Part shown: positions 9,122 through 20,400 of the stretch, piece by piece
Layout of the letters: the number at the start of each line of letters is the position of its first letter
Numbering within the stretch: position 1 is the first letter of the stretch
Assembly (NCBI GenBank): GCA_016703765.1
Contig: JADJBL010000031.1
Coordinates: 1 to 47,053, forward strand
Source of the DNA: Saprospirales bacterium
GTDB lineage: Bacteria > Bacteroidota > Bacteroidia > Chitinophagales > Saprospiraceae
DNA length: 47,053 nt
Direction of reading: 5' to 3'
The notes under the pieces: generated by a model
Database searches by the model: none
Seen by the model: the letters and a program-made list of their open reading frames with translations, nothing else
Told to the model about the DNA's origin: nothing
Made by a program: the position numbers and the translations under genes

Positions 9122-10057
9122 ATGATACCTAGTCTTTTAATTCCAATCGTCCTCGCCCTGATCGTCATCTCCATGGGCTTGTTTACCGTCCGGCAAGCCA
9201 CCGCTGTTATCGTACAGCGCCTGGGCAAATTTCACAGCATCCGGCAGGCGGGCCTTCAATTCAAAGTCCCTTTCGTCGACCAGGTCGACGGTAGGGTTAA
9301 TTTAAAGATCCAGCAGCTCGACGTCATGGTAGAAACCAAAACCCTCGACAACGTTTTCGTTCGCCTGAAAGTGGCCGTGCAATTCCGCATTCCGCCCGAA
9401 AACGTGTACGACGCCTTCTACAAGCTGCAAAACCCCGGCGAACAGATCACAGCGTATATTTTTGACACCGTGCGCGCAGAAGTTCCCAAAATGAAACTCG
9501 ACGACGTGTTCGTCCGCAAAGACGATATCGCCATCGCCATCCGCCGCGAACTGGAAGAAGCCATGAATGAATACGGCTACAACATCGTAAAAGCCCTCGT
9601 AACCGACATCGATCCCGATGAGGAAGTGAAGCGCTCGATGAACCACATCAACGCCGCCGAACGCAAAAAACTCGCCGCAGAATACGAAGGAGAAGCCGAA
9701 AGAATCCGCATCGTGGCCAAAGCCCGCGCCGAAGCCGAAAGCAAGCGCCTCCAGGGCCAGGGTATCGCCGACCAGCGTCGCGAGATCGCAAAAGGTCTGG
9801 AAGAATCCGTCGATATCCTCAATAACGTGGGGATCAACTCCCAGGAAGCTTCCGCCCTCATCGTGGTCACCCAGCACTACGACACGCTCCAGTCGCTCGG
9901 CGAACACGGCAAAAGCAGCCTGATCCTGATGCCCAATTCCCCCTCCTCAGGTAGCGAAATGCTATCCCAAATGGTCGCTTCCTTCGCCGCTTCCCAGCAA
10001 TTGGGCGAGCAGATGAAAGCCGCGCCCATTCCAGTGGAGAAACAGGCAGGGAAATAA
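9122..10057 (+). CDS. SPFH/band-7 (stomatin-like) membrane protein
   Basis: An N-terminal membrane anchor (LLIPIVLALIVISMGLFTV) is followed by the SPFH domain beginning VRQATAVIVQRLGKFHSIRQ and including DTVRAEVPKMKLDDVFVRKD. A long Glu/Ala/Arg-rich coiled coil (AAERKKLAAEYEGEAERIRI) and the block VTQHYDTLQSLGEHG complete it. The 311-residue length and order match QmcA/stomatin-type proteins, which oligomerise in membranes, hold microdomains together and often regulate membrane proteases. No NfeD partner gene lies beside it. The start fits the promoter at 9066-9098. Confidence 0.9.
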   Translation: MIPSLLIPIVLALIVISMGLFTVRQATAVIVQRLGKFHSIRQAGLQFKVPFVDQVDGRVNLKIQQLDVMVETKTLDNVFVRLKVAVQFRIPPENVYDAFYKLQNPGEQITAYIFDTVRAEVPKMKLDDVFVRKDDIAIAIRRELEEAMNEYGYNIVKALVTDIDPDEEVKRSMNHINAAERKKLAAEYEGEAERIRIVAKARAEAESKRLQGQGIADQRREIAKGLEESVDILNNVGINSQEASALIVVTQHYDTLQSLGEHGKSSLILMPNSPSSGSEMLSQMVASFAASQQLGEQMKAAPIPVEKQAGK

Positions 10058-10113
10058 TTTAAGAGGTTTAAGAAGGTTTAGGAGGTTTAGATAAATATCT
10101 AAACCTCCTAAAC
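10058..10113. terminator. Tandem-word hairpin between convergent genes
   Basis: Directly after the stop, GGTTTAAGA/GGTTTAGGA-type words repeat. A perfect 17-bp inverted repeat (GTTTAGGAGGTTTAGAT, 10076-10092, and its complement at 10097-10113) has a 4-nt AAAT loop. It lies between convergent genes and could terminate both. The same word builds the hairpin at 22399-22469. Confidence 0.6.
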
Positions 10114-10124
10114 TTTATAAACCC

Positions 10125-10865
10125 TCATAAATAATCCATCTTCCCTTCCGAAAACTGATACCACCACCGGTTCTCTTCGAACTTCAGCTCCGCCTCAATC
10201 CTCAGCACTTTCCAGTTTTCGTCGCCCTCGTATTTTTCAAAGAGGTTCCAGTAATAGACAATCTCCTCTCCGGGCTTTTCCTGTATCCAGCAGTCTTTCA
10301 TATCGAAACAGGGGGAAAAATCTTCCCTCATATCCATCACCTTTCGTACGCTCTCCAACACAAAAGGATCGCTGTACCAATTGTATTGAACCAGATAACA
10401 GGTGTCGTTTAGCAGGTAAAAGGAAGCGTCGTTGCCCGTGTAGCCGAATTCCTGGCTGGAGAAAACCGAGATATCCACCTCCTTCGCAGGCAAGACCTCC
10501 ACAGGGAGGTCGTAAAGGGGGTAATCCCCGGCCAAAGTAGGAATCGTGTCCGGAACGACTTCCGGAACTACCGGCGCCTCTACTATGGCCATTTCTTCAT
10601 CCTGGACGCTCTCCTCCTCTTCCCCGTAGGCTGCTCCATCGTAATAAGTGGTGTCCTCGTAATACACCTCCTCGTCTTCGTAATTATAATCGTACCCGTA
10701 GCTGTCTTCGTTGCCGTCGGTTTCGTAGACCTCGTACTCGAGGCCCTCCGAATCCAAAAGGACAACAATCGAATCCTGGTTCAGGAACAGGTAATTCCGG
10801 ATAGGCAATTGGGCATTCAGCGCGCCCACAAACGCAAGGGCAATAAAAATCAGGCTGTATCGCAT
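10125..10865 (-). CDS. Secreted acidic Tyr/Glu/Asp-rich protein of unknown function
   Basis: The signal peptide MRYSLIFIALAFVGALNAQ indicates export. Residues ~45-95 are low-complexity and highly acidic with many tyrosines (YGYDYNYEDEEVYYEDTTYY), then a Pro/Val-rich linker (VEAPVVPEVVPDTIP). The C-terminal ~120 residues look folded and rich in aromatics and acids (YLVQYNWYSDPFVLESVRKV; NRWWYQFSEGK). I recognise no family. The acidic stretch could bind cations, but nothing shows it. A terminator-like structure separates it from the T9SS protein upstream. Confidence 0.65.
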   Translation of the reverse strand: MRYSLIFIALAFVGALNAQLPIRNYLFLNQDSIVVLLDSEGLEYEVYETDGNEDSYGYDYNYEDEEVYYEDTTYYDGAAYGEEEESVQDEEMAIVEAPVVPEVVPDTIPTLAGDYPLYDLPVEVLPAKEVDISVFSSQEFGYTGNDASFYLLNDTCYLVQYNWYSDPFVLESVRKVMDMREDFSPCFDMKDCWIQEKPGEEIVYYWNLFEKYEGDENWKVLRIEAELKFEENRWWYQFSEGKMDYL

Positions 10866-10910
10866 CGGGAGGTGTTTTACTTTCGAGCAAGGTAAGGAAA
10901 AGAAAAAATA

Positions 10911-10945
10911 AAAAAAAACCCCCCTCCTTGTTACAGGAGAGAGGC
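10911..10945 (-). terminator. Probable intrinsic terminator of the large T9SS gene
   Basis: Read on the minus strand, a GC-rich stem (CTCTCC and GGAGGGG around TGTAACAA) is followed by a run of Ts (10911-10918). It lies ~50 nt past the stop of the gene ending at 10995. Confidence 0.5.
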
Positions 10946-10994
10946 TATCCCAAAAACCGATTACAATCTTAAAACGGCAAAGCCGCTTTTCTCT

Positions 10995-13900
10995 TTATTG
11001 AACGACCATTTTTCGGGTCGCCGTAAAACCGGGGGTGTCCAATCGATAATAATAGACGCCGGCTGTAGTCAAATCTTTCAGTTGAATTTCCTGATACCCT
11101 TTCGCAAATTCTCCCCGAACCAATTTTAAAACCTTTCCGGAGAGATCCATCACCGTGATCGTCGCCGTAGCGGCTTCGGGAAGATGGAAACCAATCGTCG
11201 TGGCCCCGGTGAAGGGGTTAGGAGCGTTTTGGTACAGGCCAAAGGTAGTACTTTCCTTCTTATTATCAAAATTCAAATCTATGTTCAGTCGTCCAGATTG
11301 CGGATCGTAAGCCTCGGCACTCGTAAAACGGGAATTCAAGGCAAGCGCCCCGCTCAGCAAACCGGCCTTTTTGGCCTTCCAAACCAGGCTAAAGAGAACA
11401 TCTCCTTCTCCCAGTTGCACGGCTTCCGCCCGGTTCCAGCTCGAGGTGATCGCGCCTTCCTCCAGCAACGCAAAACCGAAATGCTCCTCCCCAGCCAAAC
11501 CGGGGATCATTTCGACAAACTCCAACATCCCGGATCGAAATTGAGCGTAAACTGGAAGCCGTATAAAGCCATCTCCTGAGCCCGGAAATCGACGCGGTAA
11601 GTTTTCCCGGCGGCCATCTCCTGATCTTCCACATGGATCGGCATCGTGCCTTCTATCGTCCGCTCGTCCGCCTCGCCATCCTGAAGGGTCGCCGCGCTGC
11701 TGTTGACATCGCCTACCTTGATCGCCACAAAATCGGCAAACAACTGGTCCGTAGCGAGGTTGTTGAAATTGATCACCTCGGGGAAGGGGCTTAAAAAAGG
11801 AAAGGCCGGACTGGGGAAAACAAAATCCTTATCCACGAAACGCCAACTGGTATTATTGGGAAAATGATCCTCCAGTTGAAGAATGACCTTCCGGATTGCC
11901 ACCATGTCGAGCGTGGTAACCGACTCGTTGTGGTTGGCATCCGCCGCGATGATCTTGTAGGGCGAGGTCAAGGGCTGCACGTCGAGGATATGGCGGCTGA
12001 TGAGCACCAGGTCCCAGGTCGTCACCCCGTTTGAAGGGGCCACATCGTGCAGGGCAGCCACCGAATAGTCTCCCCCCTCCGGGACAGCCAGGTTGAACAA
12101 CCCGGCATTATCGGTAAAGGTCGAAAAGGTTCCGCCGTTTACTTCCACAGCCACTCCATCCACGGGCTCGCTTTCTTCCGTGGAAATATTTCCGCCGATG
12201 GCCACGGTTGCGTTGTTACAGCTATTCAAATTGTCCTGAACGATCAGGAAGGTCTCGCAATAATCCTGGTTGCCGCTTTCGTCGGTGATCCAAAGGGTCA
12301 CCACTTGCTGCCCCAGGTCGTCGCAGGTGTATATCTTGCTGATATCCAGCACGTCCGGCGAGAAACTGAGCTGCACCGGACCGCAATTGTCGAAGGAACC
12401 GGCGTCGAAGTCGCTGGCCCAGGCCTCCACCATGCCGGTTTGCATGATTTCGATCACCAGGCCGTTTTTACAGTAAGGAGTGGGCTTCTTGCAGTCTTCC
12501 ACCAACACCGTAATGGTCTGGTAGCTCGTGTTGCCGCAATTGTCCATCACCGAGTAATTGATCTCGTATTCGCCCGGTCCGACTTCCGGTACCACCACAT
12601 CGGCCGTAATGTTGTTAAATGTACCCAGGTCGCCCGTGATATCCACGTCGAAATGCAGGGAGCAATCGTCGTTGATGTCCGGATAAGGCAGGGTCAGGTC
12701 CATATCGCAATCCGTATCCACGATGCAACCGTCGATTTCCGCTACCGTAAAATCGGGAGCTTCCTCGTCGATCACTTTGATGATCTGTTTCCAGATGATA
12801 TAGCCGTCCGGCGTGCCGGGGCTGCCCGTAGAGTTCCATCCGTCGCGGAAAGTGCGGCAATCCTTGTCGCCGTCGCCATCCCAGTCGATGTTCAGGTTGC
12901 ACTCGGCCTTGCCCGTTTCGAGGTAGGCGTTGTATCCGAAGTCATCGTACAGACACCAGTTGATCACCTCCCAGGTCCGCTCGATCTTGTAGCAGGCATC
13001 CGGTACGATGGTAAAAATCTGGTCTTCGTGCGACACGCCGATCAGTTCGCAGTCGTCGAAGAAAATCTCCGGCTCGCCGGTATCCGGCAGTTGGCCGTCA
13101 ATGCACTCGCCGGTAAAATCTTCCGGAAACTCGACCACCCAGTTCGATACATGGGTCACGGTAATGGTCTGGGTGCAAGTAGCCTGTCCGTTGCTATCGC
13201 TGGCCGTCCAGCTGCGGGTGATGGTACCCTCGGTGCAGTTGTTCAGGTTGAGCGTAACGGTATGGTTGAGGTCGAATTCGCAGTTGTCGAAAAAGTTCGG
13301 AGCGCCGAAGCCGTCCAGCACGCTGTAGTTTCCGGCGGCGATTCCGGCTGCGTAGTTTTGCAGATACTGCTCACAGGTGATCGTTTGGCCCTGCGGGCAG
13401 GATAACAAGATAGGAGGCAGTTTGTCGTTGACGTTCACCTCGACCATGCAGTCGTTGAAGTTGCCGAAGCAATCGATGGCGCGGAACACTACCATCACGG
13501 TTGTTCCCGCATCCGCGCAGCAAAATTCTACGGTCGGACCGAAATTGTCGAAATTGCCGTCGCAGGTACCGTCCATTCGGCGGACTTCAAAATGGTCCAG
13601 GCAGCAATTGTCGTAGGAGCCGTCGTCAAACGTTTCGGCATATACGATCGCCAGGCCGTCGGCCGTGAGGTTCACATCGGTGATCTCGTCGCAAATGGCG
13701 GTGGGAACGATCCCGTCGATCACCTGCACCAGGACGTTCAGTTCGGCGACGTTGCTGCACTCGTCAATGGCTTGGTAGAGAATATTGTACGTTCCGAGGC
13801 CGAGACCGGGCGCGGGAATAAATCCGCCCAGGGCGCCGTCGATGCCGTTTACGTAAACCGCTTCGCCCACCGGGGTGAAGATGCGCACCGTCCAGCTATT

Positions 13901-16900
13901 GCAATTGTCGGAAATTTCGGCCGCTTGGAGGAAACCGGTAGAGGTACAGGGCTGTGGGTGAACCCCGGTAATATTGGCGTTTACGAAATATGGCGCCAGT
14001 GTAATCACAGGAGGCGTCGTATCGAGCACCTTGATAATCTGGATATTGTCTTCGTTTTGGCTGAAAGTCACGATCTGGCCGGTACACCAGTCGAGCACGG
14101 TCCAGGTGCGCACGATCTTGAAGCTGCTTCCGCAGATTTCCAGGATCTCGTCTGCGTACACATAGCCATACTGGCAGTATTGTCCGTCCAGCCCGCCTGG
14201 GATGCCGGAACCGGTCGTGGAGAGATTGCCCGTCAGCGGCGTTCCACCGGTGATGTTCGGATATTGGGCATATTCATCGCATTCCCATTCGATATCGTCC
14301 GGAAAATCGACCGTCGCAGGCCTTTGAATCGTAATCGTCTGGGTGCAGATTTCCGATTCGTTGTCGTATTCGTCGAAGGCGATAAAGGTGCGGAGCACGG
14401 TCACATAGCCCTCGTCGCACAGCAGTGCATCGTCGACCACCTGGCCGATCAATTCCACTTCGGGCAGAAAATCGCAATTGTCAAAAGCAAGCGGGAAGGG
14501 AACGGTATTGTAATCCTGCGTGCAGTTGATCAGCACGTCGTTGCAGAGAAGCGTAGGACCGAGTTTGTCCTCGAAAACCACGGTTCCCCAGCATTTGTTG
14601 CCTGTGTCGGGGTCCATCACCTGGATGTCCCACACCTGGCCGATAAAGCTGCAATTGGCAGAGTTGCCGATCGGGAAACCGAAATCGTTGAGAATATTTA
14701 CGATATAGTCGTCATAGCAGCCGTAGGGGCCGCCTTCCAGAATATCGTCGGCGCCAATGACCGCCAAGCCCATCGGATCCAGGGAAATCTGGACCAGATC
14801 GTCGCAGGTCAGGGTGCTGATCGGGTTGGGGTATTCCAGCACGGTGACCGTAAAGCTGCAGATGCTGGTATTGCCGTAAATATCAGTGGCTTCAAATTCG
14901 ACCACGTGCTCGTCGATGTCGAACTCGAAACAGGGACAGCCAAGCGTCTGGACGATCACCGGATCGGGATCGCAATTATCGGTGGCGGAGATGTTGTAGT
15001 TCACCGTAGCCTCACAAGCGCCGGGATCGAGGTTGATCACGATGTCCGCCGGACAATCGATGACCGGAGCTTCGGTGTCGTCGATGGTGATGGTTTGGGT
15101 ATGGACGTCGTCCGCGCAAATGCCGCCGACGGTGGAAAAGTAGGTTCCGATGGGGAAAGGAGGATTGGCAGCCGCGTTATTGGGCGCTCCGTCGAGGGCG
15201 TTGATCCCGCTGAAAAACCAGTTGCCGATGGCAAAACCGGGGCCGTCGGGACCGGTGCTGTTGTTGCGGTAGGCCCAGCCGTCCATATATTCCCAGGGCT
15301 GACCTGTGCCGGAAAGGTTAATTTCCCCGAACACGTCGATGACCTGGCCGTTGCAGAACAGTTCGATGGCGTCGTCTCCGTTGATGCTGGCAGCGAGGTT
15401 GGCGACATAGGTTGGAGGAAATCCGAAGAAAGTCTGGAAAACTGCTGATTCGGTAGCGACCCAAATACTGGTTCCCTGCGAAATGGCATCTGCCGGAAAT
15501 ACAAATTCAATCCCGTCGGTGCCGCCGCCGTTGTTGGCCGAGCCGAATCCGTATACGCTCAGGTCCGGGATGTTTTCCACGGCGGTAAATTCAACCGCCT
15601 TGGGAAGTCCGCCGGTCACCGGTCCGTCGATGATCCCGCTGATGACCAGGTTGCCGCAACCGGAAACCGTATTGGTCACCTGGTAGGTTCCGCGGTTGCT
15701 CGTATTGGTGTTGATGACCCCGGTCTGCGGGTTCAAAGAAAGGGTTGGGCCTCCGCTGACCACGCTATACGTATAGATGCCGTCCTCTCCTGTGATATGG
15801 GTAGGCGAAATAAGCCCGAAATTGGGGCAATACAAATTGTCTTCGTAGCTGAATTCGGCGTCTGCTTCGTGCAAAAACGTGAGCAGTACCACATCCGAAC
15901 CGCCCACACAGGGGCTTGCCCCCGGATCTACGGTCCAGGTCAGGGCCACCGTCGTCCCGATTTCGGAAGCCGCCGGCGTATAAGTAGAGCTGGGACTGTT
16001 GATGTTGCTGAAAGTTCCTGCGCCTCCCGACCAGGTTCCTGCGCCCTGGGCATTGAGGGTAAGGCTGCCGCTGCCGCAAGCGATCTGGTCGTTGCCCGCT
16101 TCGATGACGAGGGGTTCAAAGACCGTGATATTGGTGTGGCAGACGAAGGTCTGAGTCTGGTTGTTGAAACTGTAAGTGCCGATGGGGAAAGGCGGGTTGG
16201 CGTTGGCGTTGCTCGTAGCCCCGTCCAGCGCGTTGATGCCGCTGAAAAACCAGTTGGCCAGCACAAAAGTGGAGCCGTTCGGCCCCGTTTGATTGACCCG
16301 GTAGGCCCAGCCGTCGAGGTAATCCCAGGGCTGTCCGTTGCCGGACAGGTTGATATCGCCGAAGACATCGATCACCGCACCGTTCTTGAAAAGCTCTATG
16401 GCGTCGTCCCCGTTGATGTTGGGGGCGTTTGCGTTGACATAAGTGGGAGGGAAACCAAAAAACGCCGTAAATGCAGTCGATTCGGTGGCGACCCAAATAT
16501 GGGTACCCGCAGCAACCGCCACGGCGGGAAAGGTAAACTCCTGTCCATCCGTGCCCCCTCCGTTATTTGCCGAGCCAAATCCGTAAATGCTCAAATCGGG
16601 AATGGCGACCTGGGCATAAAACTCCACCGCCTTGGGGAGACCGCCCGTAATAGGCCCGTCGATCACGCCCGTGATCACCAGGTCTCCGCCGCCGCCACCT
16701 CCTGCAACCGTATTCGTAACCTGATACGTGCCCGGATCGCTTCCGGACAGATCGATGGCCCCCGAGTTGGAGTTCAGGGCCAGCGTGGGCCCGCCTGAAA
16801 TAACGGAAAAGGAAAATACCCCCGAGTTGCCGTTGATCGTAATGACCGGATTGGGGTCGCTCTGGCAATAGGAGCTCTGGTTGTAGAAAAACTCCGCCTC

Positions 16901-16990
16901 GTCATCGCATTGAACCTGCGCTGCCGCTTCCGGAAGCAGACTATAGGAAATGAGGGAAGAGAGAAGAAGTGTGTAAATTCCTTTCTTCAT
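10995..16990 (-). CDS. Giant T9SS-secreted adhesin-like multidomain protein, frameshifted
   Basis: Signal peptide MKKGIYTLLLSSLISYSLLP...AAA. Two tandem ~290-residue copies follow, each with YQVTNTV, GVIDGPxTGGLPKAVEF and an LTD-like block (GDDAIELF, VIDVFG, LDGWAYR). Next is a long series of HYR/Ig-like domains (TQTITIDDTEAPVIDCPADI; DTTPPVITL), then a dockerin-like segment (NHNESVTTLDMVAIRKVIL) and a cohesin-like fold (MALYGFQFTLNFDPG). The frame breaks at 11529-11531; one added base continues it as MLEFVEMIPGLAGEEHFGFA and ends in a type A T9SS sorting domain (LYQNAPNPFTGATTIGFHLP; YYYRLDTPGFTATRKMVVQ). The repaired length is ~1998 residues. Probably exported by T9SS and anchored to the surface, acting in adhesion or matrix; ligand unknown. 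Confidence 0.85.
11529..11531 (-). other. Probable indel site in a C3 run (T9SS adhesin)
   Basis: Adding one base turns FDPGCW... into FDPGMLEFVE and joins the body of the protein to its T9SS sorting domain. Confidence 0.65.
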
Positions 16991-17182
16991 GAGATTTTTT
17001 TTGTTGAGTAGCGCTAATCAAAAACACAACCGCCCCAAGCCCTTCCGAATATTATTTCAAACGCGAAACAATATGTACACGGAAGCCAAATTATCGAGAC
17101 GGTTTATCGGAAATCCTAAAACAATACCTTTTCCATGAAAGAGCATTCCCGTTGGCTCTAAAATAGGCGATTTTAATCGGTC

Positions 17183-17213
17183 TTTCAAGGAATTCCACGT
17201 GAATTCCTTGAAA
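17183..17213. repeat. Perfect 13-bp inverted repeat
   Basis: Arms TTTCAAGGAATTC and GAATTCCTTGAAA flank CACGT. It lies ~190 nt upstream of the T9SS gene start, so it could be an operator or a leader hairpin. No evidence decides. Confidence 0.5.
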
Positions 17214-17235
17214 TTTAATTTTAAAGTAACAATCG

Positions 17236-17294
17236 AAAAAGGGAGCACTCCCCCCTAAAACAACGATAGTGGGCTGCAAGCAGCGCCACTATCG
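17236..17294 (-). terminator. Double hairpin, possible terminator of the metalloprotease gene
   Basis: On the minus strand a 13-bp bulged stem (CGATAGTGG arms, inner CAGC/GCTG, 17264-17294) is followed by a short GGGA/TCCC stem (17241-17252) and five Ts. The distance to the stop at 17472 is long (~180 nt). Confidence 0.4.
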
Positions 17295-17471
17295 GTTTTT
17301 CTTCCGGTTTGCCTCGTACATGTGATTATAATTTGCAAGAAGTCGTCGAAGCACGCTAGGACCAATAGGCTCCGGAAGAGGTTTTACTTCTTTCTAAGGG
17401 CAAATGTATAGGAATTATACCCGGAAAGGAAGTACCCAGTTTAGGGTATATTTATTACGGCGGACGGCCAT

Positions 17472-20400
17472 CTACCTTACCAAATGAACCCCACCTTTAT
17501 AAACTTCCACTTCCCCATCGGCAAATTCGATCTCAACAAAATAGGTGAAGAGGCCGGAATTCATGGACTTTCCATTGAAAGTCCCGTCCCAGCCAAGGAG
17601 CATGTCATTCGGAATGAAGGCCGAGCGGCTGAACACCAGCGCACCCCAACGGTCGAAGACCTTGAAGTCGCGGATTGCTACGGCCTCCTTGCCCGCAAAG
17701 GGTAGGAAATAGTCGTTGATGCCGTCAAAATTGGGCGAAAAGGTGTTGGGAATGTACACTTTGCGGTTTATCACCACCCGGATGAAGATGGAATCGCTGC
17801 CCAAACAACCATCGGGAGAGAGCGCCGTCACCGTGTACAGGGTATTGACTCCCGGACTCGCCACCACCTCCTCGCAGGTCGGCAGTCCAGCCCGGTCGGC
17901 GGAACCCATGCAAAAATCAGCCCCGGCACTCCGCTGACCAAGGGATCGATGACCAGACTCTCGCCCTGCTGGATGGTCGTATCGGCAGGTAGAAGCACCA
18001 GCACTGCCGCCGGCTGGGTTAGCGTCAAATTGGAAAAGGAGTAGATGCAGCCGTTCCCGCTCTGATATTCCACCGAATACTCCCCCGCCTCCAGGCCCGT
18101 AAAATCGCCTTCCGTCTGGAAAGGGCCGCCATTCAGGCTGTATTCCACACCGGAGTCCGGACTCGATAAGAAAATGGCCCCGTCGGCCTCCCCGTTGCAG
18201 GAAACGTCCTGGGTCTGGGCCGATACCTCGGGCTGGTCGAGCACTTCGAGCGTAAAGACAAGCGTAGAATCGCAGCCCGCCTGCGTTTGTAAGTCTTGCG
18301 TGAAGACCCCCGCTTGAGACTGATAGGTCCCGAACACCAGGGCCGAATCGCCTTCGCAGATCGTCGCGCTTTCATTTATTAAATATTCGGGCAGCTCCGC
18401 CACATTTACCGTGATCACCGAATCGCAGCCGGCCGCCGTGTTCAGGTTGAGGACGAAAGACGAGCCCGCCGGAATGGTCGTTCCATTCCAAACCAGCGAT
18501 TCGCCCTGGCACAGCGCCGTGTCGACGGTCTGAAAAAAGCCCTGCCCCTGGTCGATCACCTCGAAAAGCACCGTGGAATCGCAGCCGTTAAAACCCTCGA
18601 ACACAAAGGGGGTAATCGTTCCGGGCAGCAGGGTCTGGCCGTTGTACACAACCCCTACCCCATCGCAAACCGCTGTATCCAGTTGCACCAGCACCGTATC
18701 GGCCACCGATACGCTCACCGTATCGACCGAAAAACAGCCCGAATCCGTGCTGGCCACCACGATATAGGTGGCGGAGGCATTGGGCTGGGAGGTCACCACC
18801 GCGCAGGTATCGCAGTCCAGATAAGTGGAGGGAAACCATTGGTAGTGGTCGAAACCCGTCAGGGTAAAGGTCGTGCCGGGCTCGTTTACGCAGAAAGTCC
18901 GGTCCGGGCCCAGGTCGAGCACCGAAGCGGGATTGACCGAGATCGTGACGGTGTCCGAGTAAACCGTGCCGCAGCTGTCGGTGGCCAGCACCCAAAACGC
19001 CCCCGGGCCGTATGCCGTGAAAGTTTGCGCGGAAGACAGGTCCGGCCACAGGTAGGTATCGAATCCGGGACCCGCATCCAGGCTTACCACCCCGTTTTCG
19101 CAGAGCTCGATATCTGGCCCGAGGTCGAGCGAGAGCACCGTGGCGCAACAACAATCGTTCGCCAGATCGGGGTCGCTGCAATCGGTAAAACCATCTCCGT
19201 CGTCGTCGATGCCGTTGCTGCAGATCTCCGTACAGCCGGTCAGGTCGGAAAAATCGAAATGGGTGCTGTCGACCGGCAAATTGGCCTGGGCATGGACGAT
19301 GGCGCTGTCGAAGGAAATGCCCAGATCGGGTTCGAACAACTGGTACACCAGGCTCGTGTCGGCGCAAAAATACAGGGTGTCGGGGCAGGACGTTACCGTG
19401 AAGGTCTCCGCAATCTCCCCGCCCTGAATCACTTGCAGGGTAAAGGGCGCCCTGCATCCATCGCAATCCGAACCGCCCACCGGAATGGCCACTTCCGAAA
19501 ACTGGCTGAGGTAATAGTTAAACCCGTCGATGGGGTCGGGCAGCACCGAAATCACGTTCGGGGTTGCAATGTTGGGCTCCATCGGCGTGGACAGGTCGAT
19601 ATCCGAGGGGACCAGGTTTTGGGGCATGATATTATTGGGATCGGGAATGACGTAGAGCACATTGTCGTTCCCTTTCGTGAAATACAAATTCCCGTCAAAG
19701 GCCGTTTCGATGTAGCCGATGGACTTCCAGCTGGCGCCGCAGTTGGCGATCTGACAGCCGGCCCCCGAAAGGACGTTGAAAGTATTGCCCGGGGTGGTCT
19801 GGATCTGAAGCCGCGCCTCCAAAGGGTTGGCGTCCAGGTCGATCTGGGCCAGGTAGGTGATATTGGTCATCCCCCCGGCGGAATATCCCCCGTTCCCCAC
19901 GTACAGAAAACGGCCGTTAGGGCTGAACTCCAGGGGCGCCAGTTTTTTGTCGAAATTTTGCAAAAAGCGAAGCGGCAGCGCATTGTTCGCTGAGATGGCC
20001 TGGATCGTACCCCCGACGGCAAGCACGCTGGACAGGTCGTTGGCGGTCCCATCCGGCACCAGGATGAGGTTGTTTCCGGTGATCACTTGTACCGCTACAT
20101 TATTAAAGGCCACGGCGTCGAAGATCAGAAAATCCTGGTAGTTGCCAAACTGGTTGCGGTTGCACACGGCAATGCGTTCTTCCGTCGGGCTCAATTCGAT
20201 ATGGGAGCCCGAGTGGGTCAGGTTCCAATAAGCGGCCGGTACGTTGCCGGTATTGGCGCTGAAGACGATGCCCGTGTTGCTGATCACAAAGCGGTCGAGC
20301 GAGAGCGTCGTGCTGTTCAGCGGCCTGCGCGCGAGGTACAGGTAGTGGGCGTTGACATTGCCCGCCGCGGTGCGGGAAACCGCGGCCCCGTCGTTGTAGA

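Larger units (their letters stand above)
16991..17471. other. Spacer between two large minus-strand genes, with hairpins
   Basis: No gene is supported. The region holds three hairpins: 17183-17213 (13-bp arms TTTCAAGGAATTC, 5-nt loop), 17241-17252 and 17264-17294. The word ACGGCGGACGGCC (17458-17470) just past the upstream gene's stop recurs at the end of the permease gene near 39605. Confidence 0.55.

Noticed and set aside
13592..15448. 618-codon plus-strand open frame inside the T9SS adhesin gene
   Set aside because: Antisense shadow of a repetitive Asp/Val/Thr-rich coding region; no signal, motif or start context.
16350..16990. Cohesin/dockerin-like segments in the neighbouring protein as evidence of a cellulosome
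   Set aside because: Both occur in one T9SS protein with no scaffoldin, cellulase or separate partner nearby; such segments are common in Bacteroidota surface proteins.
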